Assembly (NCBI GenBank): GCA_002255065.1
Contig: NJEF01000092.1
Coordinates: forward strand, 1-7,157
Length of the DNA: 7,157 nucleotides
Reading direction: 5' to 3'
Origin: Desulfurococcales archaeon ex4484_204
GTDB lineage: Archaea; Thermoproteota; Thermoprotei_A; Sulfolobales; NBVN01
The first letter of the stretch is position 1. Every line of letters begins with the position of its first letter. A model generated the notes under the pieces. It had not been told where the DNA came from, searched no databases, and saw only the letters and a program-made list of their open reading frames with translations. A program made the position numbers and the translations under genes. Of this stretch, positions 6,021 through 7,157 are shown in pieces.

Positions 6021-6695
6021 TTAGGCGGACACCTCAACGCTGGAGCACCTAGCAGCGGGGTAGAACCTGGCTATGTAGGTAGACGTCCTAGCCGCCGCCC
6101 CCGAAACCAGGGCTTTAGGGACGCCTGGAGCGCCGTATGACACTACCAGCACCTTAGAGGTCCCCTCATTAATTGAGGCGTGGATGGAGTCCTTGTGCGG
6201 GTAGAGGTGCAGCACCCGCCCGCTTGAGTCAGCTAGAACCACCTCCCTACCGCTCAACCTCCTGCTCTTACCGCTTAGATCTACGAACTCCTCGTTGGTT
6301 ACGGCCCTCCTCAACGTTAGCGGCGGCTTAACGCTCCCCATGTCGAACACGCTTACAGGTATCAGGGTCTCCATGCTGGCTACGTTGCATATGTCCACCA
6401 AGCTGTTAATGCTCGGGATCGAGCTCCTCCTTAAAACCCTCCTAACTAAGGCTTCGCTCGAGGGCCTCACCTTAGTTGGGTCTATCCCTAGCCTCCACAT
6501 AACGTTCCTGTACGCCCTAACCACCGGGTGCTCCTTAAGGCCCTCGATCGAGTACGTCGATGAAATACTGCGAACCGCGCTATCGAGGAACACCCTAACG
6601 TCCGGCCTACCGACCTCAACCCTAACACCGTCGCACCACGCGTGCGACACAAATATGCCGAGCCTCCTAACGAACCCCTCAACAACCACCTCCAT
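6021..6695 (-). CDS. Stand-alone B3/B4-domain protein (Phe-tRNA synthetase editing-domain homologue)
   Basis: A 224-residue protein with the B3/B4 fold hallmarks: EHPVVRAYRNVMWRLGIDPTKVRPSSEALVRRVLR (about 56-89), then SIPSINSLVDICNVASMETLIPVSVFDMG (about 92-120), then DSIHASINEGTSKVLVVSYGAPGV (about 169-192). In bacterial PheRS beta this domain hydrolyses mischarged Tyr-tRNA(Phe). Free-standing relatives exist in archaea and bacteria, and their function is not well established. Trans-editing or nucleic-acid binding is inferred. The start is set at the ATG at 6695 because AGGTG lies 6 bases before it; a GTG at 6704 adds three residues. A weak TATA-like CTATTAAG (6729-6736, minus strand) sits about 35 bases upstream, so the gene may have its own promoter as well as read-through from the membrane-protein gene. 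The aminotransferase gene follows after 32 bases. Confidence 0.85.
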   Translation of the reverse strand: MEVVVEGFVRRLGIFVSHAWCDGVRVEVGRPDVRVFLDSAVRSISSTYSIEGLKEHPVVRAYRNVMWRLGIDPTKVRPSSEALVRRVLRRSSIPSINSLVDICNVASMETLIPVSVFDMGSVKPPLTLRRAVTNEEFVDLSGKSRRLSGREVVLADSSGRVLHLYPHKDSIHASINEGTSKVLVVSYGAPGVPKALVSGAAARTSTYIARFYPAARCSSVEVSA

Positions 6696-6701
6696 GAAAT
6701 A

Positions 6702-6706
6702 CACCT
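6702..6706 (-). promoter_or_regulatory. Ribosome binding site deciding the B3/B4 gene start
   Basis: AGGTG on the minus strand ends 6 bases before the ATG at 6695. It includes the GTG codon that would be the alternative start at 6704. Confidence 0.45.
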
Positions 6707-6754
6707 ACAAAACCTAGGCCGGGCAACCCTTAATAGCTTTAGAGGAGGCCCAGG

Positions 6755-7141
6755 CTACTCAGCCCCCCTAGCCCTATGGGACTCCTCGATCTCCGCTACC
6801 CTCTCTATAACGTTTAGCAGTATCGATGTTAGTGGGGGAACCGCGTTAACAACGTTTAAACGTACCTCGAAGCCCCTAGCCCTAAAGGTTTCGTAGACCT
6901 GCCTAACCTCCCTCGACAACGCCTCGGTAAGGGCTACGAACCTAGCGAACCCCCTTAACCCCAGGTACTCCTCAACCTCCCTAGCAGGCGTTGTTAGGAG
7001 GAACATGAGTATGGACGTAAGGCTCGCGGCAACGTAGAGAGCGTAGTAAAGCGAGGTAACCACGCTGCCGCCTACGAGGAGGTTAAGCAACGTTAGTATG
7101 GATAGGAGTAGAGCCGTGTTACCAGCTATTGACGCTACCAC
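6755..7141 (-). CDS. Small membrane protein of unknown function, possibly longer than shown
   Basis: Not recognised. The 128 residues begin with two hydrophobic segments, about 8-24 and 27-50, joined by a short GGS turn, which suggests a membrane hairpin. The remaining 78 residues are charged and mostly helical, with EVEEYLGLRGFARFVALTEALSREVRQVYETFRARGFEVRL, and should form a soluble tail. The start is a GTG behind GGAGG with 6-base spacing (7147-7151 on the minus strand). That is a good ribosome site, but the same bases also read as Arg codons, and the frame stays open to the window edge, so the true protein may be longer at the N-terminus. The B3/B4 gene begins 59 bases after its stop. The hairpin-plus-helical-tail layout is shared by many unrelated proteins, so no family is assigned. 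Confidence 0.6.
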   Translation of the reverse strand: MVASIAGNTALLLSILTLLNLLVGGSVVTSLYYALYVAASLTSILMFLLTTPAREVEEYLGLRGFARFVALTEALSREVRQVYETFRARGFEVRLNVVNAVPPLTSILLNVIERVAEIEESHRARGAE

Positions 7142-7157
7142 TAGGAACCTCCTCCTA

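Noticed and set aside
6295..6896. Two plus-strand open frames opposite the B3/B4 and membrane-protein genes
   Set aside because: They are antisense to better-supported genes and show no family motifs.

Overview
The window looks like a piece of a hyperthermophilic or thermophilic archaeal chromosome, most likely Thermoproteota (Crenarchaeota). The evidence is a HerA-NurA DNA-end-processing pair, an L38e ribosomal protein, two box C/D guide sRNAs, GTG and TTG starts behind GGTG-type Shine-Dalgarno sites, TTTAAA-type TATA boxes, and Arg codons dominated by AGG. No mobile element, CRISPR array, tRNA or rRNA was seen. The gene packing is ordinary for such a genome.

Left part, + strand (1-2978). 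The 3' portion of herA (the start lies outside the window) overlaps nurA by 8 bases, so the DNA translocase and its nuclease partner are translationally coupled. A short gap with a TATA-like box leads to a YjjX-type inosine/xanthosine triphosphatase, then to a small gene for ribosomal protein L38e.

Middle (2979-3887). A minus-strand gene for an ASCH-domain protein with a C-terminal helix-turn-helix-like region is flanked on both sides by a plus-strand box C/D sRNA. Each sRNA has C, D', C' and D boxes with 12-13 nt guide spacings. One guide of the second sRNA matches, from memory, the conserved peptidyl-transferase-region segment of 23S rRNA, which would make it a 2'-O-methylation guide. The DNA between the ASCH gene and the second sRNA carries two divergent TATA-like elements and an imperfect palindrome.

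Right part, minus strand (3888-7157). In order of transcription: a small two-helix membrane protein of unknown function, a stand-alone B3/B4-domain protein (related to the editing domain of Phe-tRNA synthetase), a DegT-family PLP aminotransferase, and a thioredoxin reductase. They are closely spaced and could be an operon, although no shared pathway is obvious. The thioredoxin reductase frame is intact through its FAD-binding N-terminus but has no ATG, GTG or TTG at a sensible start position. Gene callers that require those codons will truncate it by about a quarter.

I see no strong case for a completely new system. The best leads are the two guide RNAs around the ASCH gene and the missing canonical start of the thioredoxin reductase.
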